Assembly: GCA_934371915.1 (NCBI GenBank)
Contig: CAKROE010000062.1
Span: 1 to 12,838 of the forward strand
Length of the DNA: 12,838 nucleotides
Reading direction: 5' to 3'
Source of the DNA: an uncultured Blautia sp.
GTDB taxonomy: Bacteria; Bacillota; Clostridia; Lachnospirales; Lachnospiraceae
This document shows positions 1-6,749 of the stretch, piece by piece. The notes under the pieces were generated by a model. It had not been told where the DNA came from, ran no database searches, and saw nothing but the letters and a program-made list of their open reading frames with translations. A program made the translations under genes and the position numbers. Each line of letters begins with the position of its first letter. The stretch's first letter is position 1.

Positions 1-157
1 TCCCAATTCCATCAACCGATGCCTCGAAAACCGATGACTCAGTAAGAAGTAAGTCCCAATCCCATCAACCAATGCCCCGAAAATGGATGACCTGGAGAGT
101 GATAAGTCCCAATCCCATCAAGCGATGCCCCAAAAACGAATGACTTAATTGAATCAG
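1..157. repeat. 53-bp tandem repeat, three copies
   Basis: Three head-to-tail units start at 1, 54 and 107 (periods 53 and 53). A further TCCC at 158 marks the end of the third, slightly shorter unit. Each unit begins TCCCAAT-CCATCAA and contains ATGCC, an A-run and GATGAC or AATGAC; the last 12-15 bases of each unit vary and end in AG. In the first copy the octamer AACCGATG occurs twice (14-21 and 29-36), and CATC-N4-GATG forms a small dyad in copies 1 and 3. A period of 53 is not a multiple of three, so a coding repeat is unlikely. The array may continue left of the window. Its function is unknown. Confidence 0.8.
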
Positions 158-233
158 TCCCTGTATCAGGTCAATCATTTTTACATTTTCAGTGAAAAAA
201 TAGAAAACTCTTCTAAAAAAAAGAACACATTTC

Positions 234-263
234 TTGATTTTTTATCATGGTATAAAAAATCAA
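234..263. promoter_or_regulatory. Perfect 12-6-12 bp palindrome, candidate operator
   Basis: The left arm TTGATTTTTTAT (234-245) and the right arm ATAAAAAATCAA (252-263) are exact reverse complements around a 6-bp centre, CATGGT. The dyad lies 67 bp before the first SBP gene and covers the -35 position of the TATAAT at 271-276. That position suits a transcription factor that recruits or blocks polymerase. The neighbouring AraC-type response regulator is the obvious candidate, but this is inference. As RNA the arms would form a weak AT hairpin; it does not look like a terminator. Confidence 0.55.
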
Positions 264-276
264 CAAAAACTATAAT
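248..276 (+). promoter_or_regulatory. Candidate promoter of the ABC importer operon
   Basis: A consensus -10 hexamer TATAAT lies at 271-276. Seventeen bases upstream, the -35 position (248-253, TGGTAT) is a poor match to TTGACA. A good -10 with a weak -35 is typical of activator-dependent promoters, and the -35 is covered by the 234-263 palindrome. The ribosome binding site AAAGGAGAGG at 311-320 and the ATG at 330 follow. The predicted 5' leader is about 45-50 nt and shows no evident riboswitch. Confidence 0.5.
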
Positions 277-329
277 AAAATCAGCTTAAGAAAGAACAAA
301 CCTTACAAGAAAAGGAGAGGACAATCACT

Positions 330-1604
330 ATGAAAATGAAAAAAGTTACAGCAATGGGTATGGCAGCTTTAATGGCAGCAACAATGATCCCGTCAGTACC
401 GGTTATGGCAGACGGCGGCGGAAAGGTTTATTATCTGAACTTCAAACCGGAAGCAGATGAAGCATGGCAGAATCTGGCAAAAGCTTACACAGAAGAAACA
501 GGAACAGAAGTAACTGTTGTAACAGCCGCATCCGGACAGTATGAGACAACACTTCAGTCTGAAATGGCTAAAAGCGATGCACCGACACTGTTCCAGGTAA
601 ACGGACCGGTTGGACTTAAGAGCTGGAAAGATTACTGCTATGATCTGAAAGATGCAGAAATCACAAAAGGTCTTACATCTGATGCATACGAACTCAAAGA
701 CGGAGATGCAGTAGATGGTATCGCATACGTAATCGAATCTTATGGTCTTATTACAAACAAGACTTTACTTGAAAAAGCAGGATATTCACTGGACGACATC
801 AAGAGCTATGACGATCTGAAGAAAGTAGCTGATGACATCCAGGCAAGAAAAGACGAACTCGGAGTAAAAGGTGCTTTCACATCTGCAGGTATGGACGGCT
901 CCTCTGACTGGAGATTCAAAACACATCTTGCAAACCTTCCGATCTACTATGAATACAAAGAAGACGGAATCGATGATACAGAGGCAATCAAAGGAACATA
1001 TCTTGACAACTACAAGAACCTGTTTGACCTGTACATCACAGATTCTACCTGTGACGGAGCTGAACTTTCTGCAAAGACAGCAGATGACTCCAGAAACGAA
1101 TTTATAAACGGCGAAGCAGTATTCTATCAGAATGGTACCTGGGAATATGCAGAACTGTCCAAAACATACGGTGATGATGAAATGGCAATGATCCCGATCT
1201 ACTTTGGTGTAGATGATGAGAACGAGGGACTTGCAACAGGTACAGAGAACTACTGGTGTGTAAACAAGAATGCATCTGAAGAAGACATTCAGGCAACTCT
1301 GGACTTCATGAACTGGTGTGTAACCTCTGAAACAGGAACAAAATCCATGGCAGATGATATGGGATTCACACTTCCTTTCGAAACAGCACAGGAGTCTGCA
1401 AACGTATTTGTAAAAGAGGATGCTGAGTACACAGAAGCAGGTCTTACACCTGTATCATGGAACTTCACAACAATGCCGTCTGAAGAGTGGAAAAACGGTC
1501 TTGGAACAGCTCTTACCGCATATGCAGCAGGCACTGGTTCCTGGGATGATGTTGTAAGTGCATTCGTTGACGGATGGGCTACAGAAAAAGCTCTTTCTGA
1601 ATAA
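330..1604 (+). CDS. Carbohydrate ABC transporter substrate-binding protein, non-lipidated
   Basis: This 424-aa extracellular sugar-binding protein of the MalE/MsmE-like (CUT1) type captures an oligosaccharide for the two permeases downstream. The start is supported by AAAGGAGAGG 10 bases upstream. Residues 1-27 form a signal peptide: basic MKMKK, a hydrophobic core, and V-M-A before D28. No cysteine occurs in this region, so there is no lipobox and the mature protein should be released or held some other way. That is unusual for a Gram-positive SBP. The mature part opens with KVYYLNFKPEADEAW and an SBP_bac_1-like fold is expected (e.g. APTLFQVNGP, IAYVIESYGL). The substrate cannot be read from the sequence. 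It is first in the operon, followed by a hairpin gap of 115 bp, which often gives SBP excess over permeases. Confidence is high for the class and low for the sugar. Confidence 0.92.
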   Translation: MKMKKVTAMGMAALMAATMIPSVPVMADGGGKVYYLNFKPEADEAWQNLAKAYTEETGTEVTVVTAASGQYETTLQSEMAKSDAPTLFQVNGPVGLKSWKDYCYDLKDAEITKGLTSDAYELKDGDAVDGIAYVIESYGLITNKTLLEKAGYSLDDIKSYDDLKKVADDIQARKDELGVKGAFTSAGMDGSSDWRFKTHLANLPIYYEYKEDGIDDTEAIKGTYLDNYKNLFDLYITDSTCDGAELSAKTADDSRNEFINGEAVFYQNGTWEYAELSKTYGDDEMAMIPIYFGVDDENEGLATGTENYWCVNKNASEEDIQATLDFMNWCVTSETGTKSMADDMGFTLPFETAQESANVFVKEDAEYTEAGLTPVSWNFTTMPSEEWKNGLGTALTAYAAGTGSWDDVVSAFVDGWATEKALSE

Positions 1605-1631
1605 TTTGATTTAGAAAACAACATGTAATCA

Positions 1632-1665
1632 GCAGGAGGAGGCAGAATTTCTTGCCTCCTTCTGT
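1632..1665 (+). other. Intercistronic hairpin between SBP and permease genes
   Basis: AGGAGGCA (1637-1644) pairs perfectly with TGCCTCCT (1653-1660) across an 8-nt loop. The stem extends outward to 1632/1665 with two G-U pairs, about 13 bp in all. No T-run follows, so it is not a standard intrinsic terminator. Stable hairpins at this place in sugar ABC operons commonly protect the 3' end of the SBP message after processing and raise SBP over permease levels. That role is inferred here. Confidence 0.6.
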
Positions 1666-1719
1666 CAGTCATAAAGCCGTAATAATTATTTTTGCGGAAC
1701 AGGGAAGAGGAGATTCATC

Positions 1720-2574
1720 ATGGTAGGAAGAACAATCAAAAAGTGGTGGCCGATTTTTGTACTGCCAACCTTTGCGGCATTCGTAATCGGTTTTCTTTGG
1801 CCTTTCATCTGGGGCATTTATCTTTCATTCTGTAAGTTTACCACTGTACAGGATGTGACATTTGTAGGATTTTCGAACTATTCCAAGATTTTACTGGATA
1901 ATACCTTCAGCCATTCCTTCTGGCTGACGGTTGTATTTGCATTCGTATCCAGTATTCTGATCAACGTACTGGCATTCTTTATTGCACTGGCACTGACAAA
2001 AGGATACAAAGGAACAAACGCTTTCCGTACAGTATTCTTTATGCCGAACCTGATTGGCGGTATCGTACTTGGATACATCTGGCAGACTCTGTTAAATGGT
2101 CTTCTGTCCAAATGGGGACAGCCGCTGCTTTCACTTTCCGCGAGAAACGGATTCATCGGTATGCTGATTCTTCTGATGTGGCAGCAGATCGGATATATGA
2201 TGATCATTTACATTGCCGGTCTGAATAACGTATCTCCGGATCTGGTTGAAGCTGCTCAGATCGACGGTGCGACAAGCAGACAGATCTTATTTAAGATCAA
2301 ACTTCCGATGATCATGCCGTCTGTTACAATCTGTACATTCCTGACACTGACAAATGGATTCAAGATGTTCGACCAGAACCTCTCACTTACCGGAGGTGAT
2401 CCGGGAAAACAGTCTCAGTTACTGGCACTCAATATTTACGATACATTCTATGCAAGAAGCGGACCTCAGTGGAAAGGTATCGGCCAGGCAAAAGCCGTCG
2501 TATTCTTTATTCTCGTTGTAGTGATCGCGCTGATCCAGCTTCGTGCTACATCATCTAAGGAGGTTCAGCAGTAA
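1720..2574 (+). CDS. Carbohydrate ABC transporter permease, MalF/UgpA type
   Basis: This 284-aa integral membrane subunit of a CUT1 sugar importer forms half of the translocation channel in the cytoplasmic membrane. Six hydrophobic segments are visible, roughly at residues 12-34, 66-90, 100-124, 144-167, 200-218 and 255-277. The ABC-docking EAA loop is clear: E177-A-A followed by Q-I-D-G183, then the K-LP-IMP stretch before the fifth segment. Length is normal for the short MalF-like permeases of Firmicutes, which lack the extra domain of enteric MalF. AGAGGAG lies upstream of the ATG. Its stop overlaps the start of the next permease (TAATG), so the two are translationally coupled. It pairs with an ATPase not encoded here. 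Confidence 0.93.
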   Translation: MVGRTIKKWWPIFVLPTFAAFVIGFLWPFIWGIYLSFCKFTTVQDVTFVGFSNYSKILLDNTFSHSFWLTVVFAFVSSILINVLAFFIALALTKGYKGTNAFRTVFFMPNLIGGIVLGYIWQTLLNGLLSKWGQPLLSLSARNGFIGMLILLMWQQIGYMMIIYIAGLNNVSPDLVEAAQIDGATSRQILFKIKLPMIMPSVTICTFLTLTNGFKMFDQNLSLTGGDPGKQSQLLALNIYDTFYARSGPQWKGIGQAKAVVFFILVVVIALIQLRATSSKEVQQ

Positions 2575-3410
2575 TGGAAAATAAGAAAAAAAGTCCTGTT
2601 GCGACAATTATACTGACAATTATCTGCATCCTCTGGATGTATCCGATCGTACTGATCCTGATCAACTCATTGAAAAAAGAGGCGGCAATTACAACCGCAG
2701 GTGTATTCAGCCTTCCAGCAGGTGAAACCTGGAACGGCATTGCAAACTTTGTGGCAAGTGTAACACAGATGGATTTCCTCAAATCTTTCTGGTACAGTCT
2801 TGTGATTTCAGTGATGTCCGTTGTTTTGATCATGCTGTGCTGCTCTATGGCGGCCTGGTATATTGTTCGTGTAAACGGAGCATTATCCAAGATTTTCTAT
2901 TACCTCTGTGTATTCAGTATGGTAGTACCGTTCCAGATGGTTATGTTTACACTGGCAAAAACAGCAGATACCTTACATCTTAACAATCCTTACAACATCT
3001 GCATCATTTATCTTGGATTTGGTGCAGGTCTGGCAGTATTTATGTTTACCGGATTTGTAAAAGGTATTCCGCTTGAAATCGAAGAGGCAGCTCTGATTGA
3101 TGGATGCAGTCCGCTGCAGGTTTATTTCAAAGTGCTTATCCCAATTCTGAAACCAACGATTATTTCTACAGCAATTCTTGAACTGATGTGGGTATGGAAC
3201 GATTATCTTCTGCCGACACTGGTTCTGGATATCAAGAAATACCGTACCATTCCAATGGCAGTTCAGTACTTCAGGGGAAGTTATGGACATGTACAGATGG
3301 GACCGATGATGGCAAGTATCATGATTGATATCATTCCGATTATCATCGTATACCTCGTATGCCAGAAATATATCATAGAAGGTGTTGTAGCCGGTGCCGT
3401 AAAAGGCTGA
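2574..3410 (+). CDS. Carbohydrate ABC transporter permease, MalG/UgpE type
   Basis: This 278-aa second channel subunit of the CUT1 importer has an N-terminal membrane segment at about residues 10-30 after a lysine-rich start. A periplasmic-side loop follows, then five further hydrophobic stretches ending near IIPIIIVYLVCQKYIIEG. The EAA loop reads E170-E-A-A, L-I-D-G177, then the VLIPILKP segment, typical of the MalG partner. The C-terminal GVVAGAVKG tail is characteristic of this subfamily. A strong AAGGAGGT (2557-2564) sits inside the end of the previous gene, 9 bases before the ATG, and the genes overlap by one base. It closes the importer operon; a hairpin and a new promoter follow before the response regulator. 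Confidence 0.93.
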   Translation: MENKKKSPVATIILTIICILWMYPIVLILINSLKKEAAITTAGVFSLPAGETWNGIANFVASVTQMDFLKSFWYSLVISVMSVVLIMLCCSMAAWYIVRVNGALSKIFYYLCVFSMVVPFQMVMFTLAKTADTLHLNNPYNICIIYLGFGAGLAVFMFTGFVKGIPLEIEEAALIDGCSPLQVYFKVLIPILKPTIISTAILELMWVWNDYLLPTLVLDIKKYRTIPMAVQYFRGSYGHVQMGPMMASIMIDIIPIIIVYLVCQKYIIEGVVAGAVKG

Positions 3411-3440
3411 TACAGACTATAAAAAAGACCTTTACAAAAA

Positions 3441-3469
3441 GTCTCCGGGAAGATATTCTTTCCGGAGGC
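3441..3469 (+). terminator. Hairpin after permease gene, weak or partial terminator
   Basis: CTCCGGGAAG (3443-3452) pairs with CTTTCCGGAG (3458-3467) around the loop ATATT, with one G-U. Two more pairs extend the stem to 3441/3469. The hairpin is GC-rich, but TTCGTGC follows instead of a U-tract. It may act as a partial terminator or 3' stabiliser for the importer mRNA. Its right arm overlaps the spacer of the next promoter. Confidence 0.45.
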
Positions 3470-3473
3470 TTCG

Positions 3474-3482
3474 TGCTATAAT
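3474..3482 (+). promoter_or_regulatory. Extended -10 promoter for the sensor operon
   Basis: TGCTATAAT is a perfect extended -10 (TG-N-TATAAT). The -35 region around 3454-3459 does not match TTGACA, which an extended -10 can tolerate. The start would be near 3489, giving a leader of about 25 nt to the ATG at 3515. This allows the response regulator, kinase and lipoprotein genes to be expressed independently of the importer. Confidence 0.55.
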
Positions 3483-3514
3483 TATAAAAAACTTCAAAAA
3501 ACAGGAGTATGGAA

Positions 3515-5044
3515 ATGACAAATGTTCTGATCGTAGACGATGAAAAAATAGAAAGGGAAGGTCTCAAATACCTTCTGTCCAGAGAAGAAGGGGAGCGAAA
3601 AGTATTTGAAGCTTCGAATGGCAAACAGGCACTGCAGATTATCCGCACAGAGGATATTCAACTTATTCTGACTGATATCAAGATGCCGCATATGGATGGA
3701 CTGGAGTTATCGAGACGTGCCAAAGAAGAAAATCCGGCATTACAGATTGTGATCTTCAGCGGTTACAGTGATTTCAGTTTTGCGCAGGAAGCAATCCGCT
3801 ACGGAGTGACAGAATATATTCTGAAGCCGGTTAATCCGGATGATTTCCACAAAGTGATCCAGAAAGCCGAGAAAGAGATTGACCGCCGGAAGAAAAAAGA
3901 AAGCCAGGAGATCAAGGAAAAAAATTTCCTGCAGCAGTATTTTCTCCAGAACTATCTTTATTCCGGAAAGACAGAAACACTGGAAAAAGCAAAGGATATG
4001 ATTGACCTTGACAAATGGAACGGCTGGCATTGCGGAATCCTGATCGAGTCTGATGTGGCTTTTTTTGATACGGCAGAAGAAAACCTCGAGAATGAAATTC
4101 AGAAAGAACTGAGGAGAGTCTGCTTTTATCTGAATCTGAATGCGAGACAGTCACTGCTTCTGTTTCAGGATGTTTACTGTGATTATCAGCTTGTTGCAAA
4201 TCATCTTTATAATTATATGAAGCGAAACTACCGGGACAGTTTTTATCTGGCAGTCAGCCGGAAGTTTGAAGGCTGTGAATGCCTGCCGGAGATTTTGGAA
4301 CAGCTGGAACAGCAGATGGAAGAAAAATTCTATCACCCGGAAAAACATGTTTTTTCAAATGAAGATGATGTACTGAAATTGTCTGTAGGTGAAGTACAGG
4401 ATTCACAGATTATGCAGATGATCTCAGAAGATATCACGCGCAAAGATACAGAGCAGCTTCGCAGGCATTTCGAATGTCTTAAAGAAAAGTATTATGACAA
4501 CACGCAGTATTCTGCAATGTATATCAAATTTGTATTTTCCAATGTCATTCAGGAGCTTTTCCAGGAAAATCAGTTTTCAGGGGAACACCGTCTGGAGCAG
4601 GAAGTAGAAAAACTTTATAAATGCAAAAATATTATGGAAATCCTTGCAGTGACCGAAGATAACATCAAAGAATACGAGGCTTTTCTGGAACGTTCTATGA
4701 GCGCATCAAGGAATGAAGTGGCAACAGTAAAGAACTATATCTATCAGCATTATGAAGAAGATCTGAATCTGGAAATGCTGGCAGAGAAAGTTTATCTGTC
4801 GTCCGGATATCTGAGCTTTATTTTTAAGAAAGAGACAGGCATGAATCTGAACCGCTACATTCGTGTGTTCCGCATGGAAAAAGCAAAAGAGCTTCTTTGC
4901 AGTACCAATATGAAGGTGGCGCAGATCAGCGAACGTGTAGGATTTGCAAATGTCTCCTATTTCTGCAGGAGTTTTCGGGAATATTACGGAAGCAGTCCGG
5001 AGTCATACAGGAAAGGAACCGGGGAGGATGAACAGACTTCGTAA
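3515..5044 (+). CDS. AraC-family response regulator, YesN type
   Basis: This 509-aa cytoplasmic DNA-binding response regulator is partnered with the kinase encoded next. The receiver domain (about 1-120) begins MTNVLIVDDEKIERE with acidic residues D8 and D9, phospho-acceptor D54 in LTDIKMPHMDG, S82 and K104 in ILKPV. A long middle region (about 125-400) has no clear motif. The C-terminus (about 405-500) is a double helix-turn-helix AraC domain: LNLEMLAEKVYLSSGYLSF, then VAQISERVGFANVSYF and SPESYRK. I chose the ATG at 3515 rather than 3509: AGGAG (3503-3507) is 7 bases from 3515 but only 1 base from 3509. It overlaps the kinase gene by 17 bp. The likely target is the upstream sugar importer (inferred). 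Confidence 0.93.
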   Translation: MTNVLIVDDEKIEREGLKYLLSREEGERKVFEASNGKQALQIIRTEDIQLILTDIKMPHMDGLELSRRAKEENPALQIVIFSGYSDFSFAQEAIRYGVTEYILKPVNPDDFHKVIQKAEKEIDRRKKKESQEIKEKNFLQQYFLQNYLYSGKTETLEKAKDMIDLDKWNGWHCGILIESDVAFFDTAEENLENEIQKELRRVCFYLNLNARQSLLLFQDVYCDYQLVANHLYNYMKRNYRDSFYLAVSRKFEGCECLPEILEQLEQQMEEKFYHPEKHVFSNEDDVLKLSVGEVQDSQIMQMISEDITRKDTEQLRRHFECLKEKYYDNTQYSAMYIKFVFSNVIQELFQENQFSGEHRLEQEVEKLYKCKNIMEILAVTEDNIKEYEAFLERSMSASRNEVATVKNYIYQHYEEDLNLEMLAEKVYLSSGYLSFIFKKETGMNLNRYIRVFRMEKAKELLCSTNMKVAQISERVGFANVSYFCRSFREYYGSSPESYRKGTGEDEQTS

Positions 5045-6749
5045 AATATTCAAAAATATGAAATACCGCCACAAGCTGACGATTCTTCTTGTTGTGACGA
5101 GCCTGGTGCCGATGACGGTGCTTGCACTGTACAGTCACAGCCGTCAGAGTACGATGGTACGAAGCAGTGAACTGGAAGACATGCAGTCAATCATGGAGCA
5201 GACCAAAGAGAGTATCGACAGCCAGACCGCAGTATATGCGAGCCTTCTGAATTATCTGACGTATTCACCGGATATTGAAGAAATCATTAAAGAAAAAAAT
5301 ATTGATAATTATACTGCTTACGAGAAGTATACGGAAATTGCAGATCCGCTTTTGTCCGTACCGAAATCTTATCACGATGCGATCAAACGGATTCAGCTTT
5401 TTGCAGACAGTATTCAGGTCGAACATGAATATACACTTGTTCCGCTTGACAAGATGCAGGAAGAGTGGTGGAGTGAAGGACTGAAAGATGATGTACGTAT
5501 CCAGTGGAAAGTGGATCGGACGAGGGGAGAAGTTGTAGCTATACGTATGAACTATACCAATCAGAAGCTGAATGCGGTTCTCTGCATTTCATTGGATTAT
5601 AACAAAATCTTCCAGCCGCTGACTAACATTCTGACAGATGAAAACGGTGGAATTGTAGCGGATAAAGATGGCAATGTGCTTTACAACAAAACCGGTTTGA
5701 AAGAACTTAAGTTATCCAACGATAACAAAAAGGATGCTTCGCAGACAGCGGACAAACTGATCAGCAAAATCAGTCAGACATGTGCCTGGACGCAAACCGA
5801 GAGCGAAGAAAATGACTGGGTATTTTACCTTTACAAAAGTCAGGATGCGATCTCGGGATCTGTACGGAGACTTCTTCTTGAGGAGATTCCGCTGATTATT
5901 GCCTGTGGCTTTATTATTCTATTTCTGGGACTTTCTTTTTCAAGAATTTTTACACGAAAGATTGAAGAACTTACCAAAAATATGGATCAGGTCAATCATG
6001 GAAGCCGTGAAGTTACGGTAAGCAGCGATTCTGAAGATGAAGTTGGTATCCTGATCAATAGTTTTCACAATATGATGGATGAGATCAACCGTCTGATTGA
6101 TGAAGTATATGTAAATAAGATCGCGCTCAAAGAATATGAACTGAAAGCACTGCAGGCGCAGATTAATCCACATTTCCTGTATAATACACTTTCGATGATG
6201 AACTGGATGGCAATTCGGAGCAATCAAATGGAAATCAGCAAGGTAACGCTTGCCTTGTCAACATTTTACCGTACGGCACTCAGTAAAGGTGAGGATGTAG
6301 TTACGGTTGAGAACTGTATTCAGAATATGCAGGCATATCTTGAAATCCAGCTTACTATGCATGATAACAATTTTACAGTTGACTGGGATATTGACCCGAC
6401 GATCAAAAATGAAAAAATGCCGAAGCTTCTTCTGCAGCCGGTTGTTGAAAATGCGATTGAGCATGGCATCGATGAAAAAGAAGACGGAGACAAAAAATTA
6501 TTCCTGTCTTTCCGGGGGAACGGTGATGATGTAGAAATCACAGTCCGGGATAATGGAATGGGAATGACACAGGAAAAAGCAGAGACGCTTGTTACTTATC
6601 AGGCAAAAGGTTATGGCCTTAAAAACGTCAATGATCGTATTCGGCTTTTATATGGAGAAAAGTACGGAATCCAGATTTTCAGTGCACCGGATGAGGGGAC
6701 GACAGTTGTGATGAGATTTCCGAAGGAGGGCAGGAAAGATGAAGTATAA
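5028..6749 (+). CDS. Sensor histidine kinase, YesM/LytS-like
   Basis: This 573-aa membrane sensor kinase phosphorylates the adjacent response regulator. A membrane segment at about residues 17-35 is followed by an extracellular sensor region of about 250 residues (probably Cache-like, not proven), a second segment at about 287-304, a HAMP linker (about 305-360), a His_kinase region and an HATPase domain. Phosphorylated His382 lies in QINPHFLYNTL, the N-box is QPVVENAIEHG (N475), and the G-boxes are RDNGMGM and GYGLKNVNDRI. The ATG at 5028 fits the basic MNRLRKIFKN lead into the first segment. A longer in-frame start at 4944 would run deep into the response-regulator gene and add a non-membrane leader, so it is rejected. 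AAAGGA at 5012-5017 serves as ribosome binding site. It overlaps the following lipoprotein gene by 11 bp, showing tight coupling. Confidence 0.92.
   Translation: MNRLRKIFKNMKYRHKLTILLVVTSLVPMTVLALYSHSRQSTMVRSSELEDMQSIMEQTKESIDSQTAVYASLLNYLTYSPDIEEIIKEKNIDNYTAYEKYTEIADPLLSVPKSYHDAIKRIQLFADSIQVEHEYTLVPLDKMQEEWWSEGLKDDVRIQWKVDRTRGEVVAIRMNYTNQKLNAVLCISLDYNKIFQPLTNILTDENGGIVADKDGNVLYNKTGLKELKLSNDNKKDASQTADKLISKISQTCAWTQTESEENDWVFYLYKSQDAISGSVRRLLLEEIPLIIACGFIILFLGLSFSRIFTRKIEELTKNMDQVNHGSREVTVSSDSEDEVGILINSFHNMMDEINRLIDEVYVNKIALKEYELKALQAQINPHFLYNTLSMMNWMAIRSNQMEISKVTLALSTFYRTALSKGEDVVTVENCIQNMQAYLEIQLTMHDNNFTVDWDIDPTIKNEKMPKLLLQPVVENAIEHGIDEKEDGDKKLFLSFRGNGDDVEITVRDNGMGMTQEKAETLVTYQAKGYGLKNVNDRIRLLYGEKYGIQIFSAPDEGTTVVMRFPKEGRKDEV

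Noticed and set aside
1..157. Possible CRISPR array
   Set aside because: Only three units, with variable parts of about 12-15 bp, too short for spacers, and repeats that are themselves imperfect. No cas genes are nearby.
158..230. Possible small gene or riboswitch before the importer
   Set aside because: No reading frame with a start signal and no conserved-looking aptamer is visible; only AT-rich sequence with trivial short inverted repeats.
4944..5027. Longer N-terminus for the histidine kinase
   Set aside because: It would extend through the response-regulator HTH coding region and add a polar leader before the first membrane segment. The ATG at 5028 fits better.
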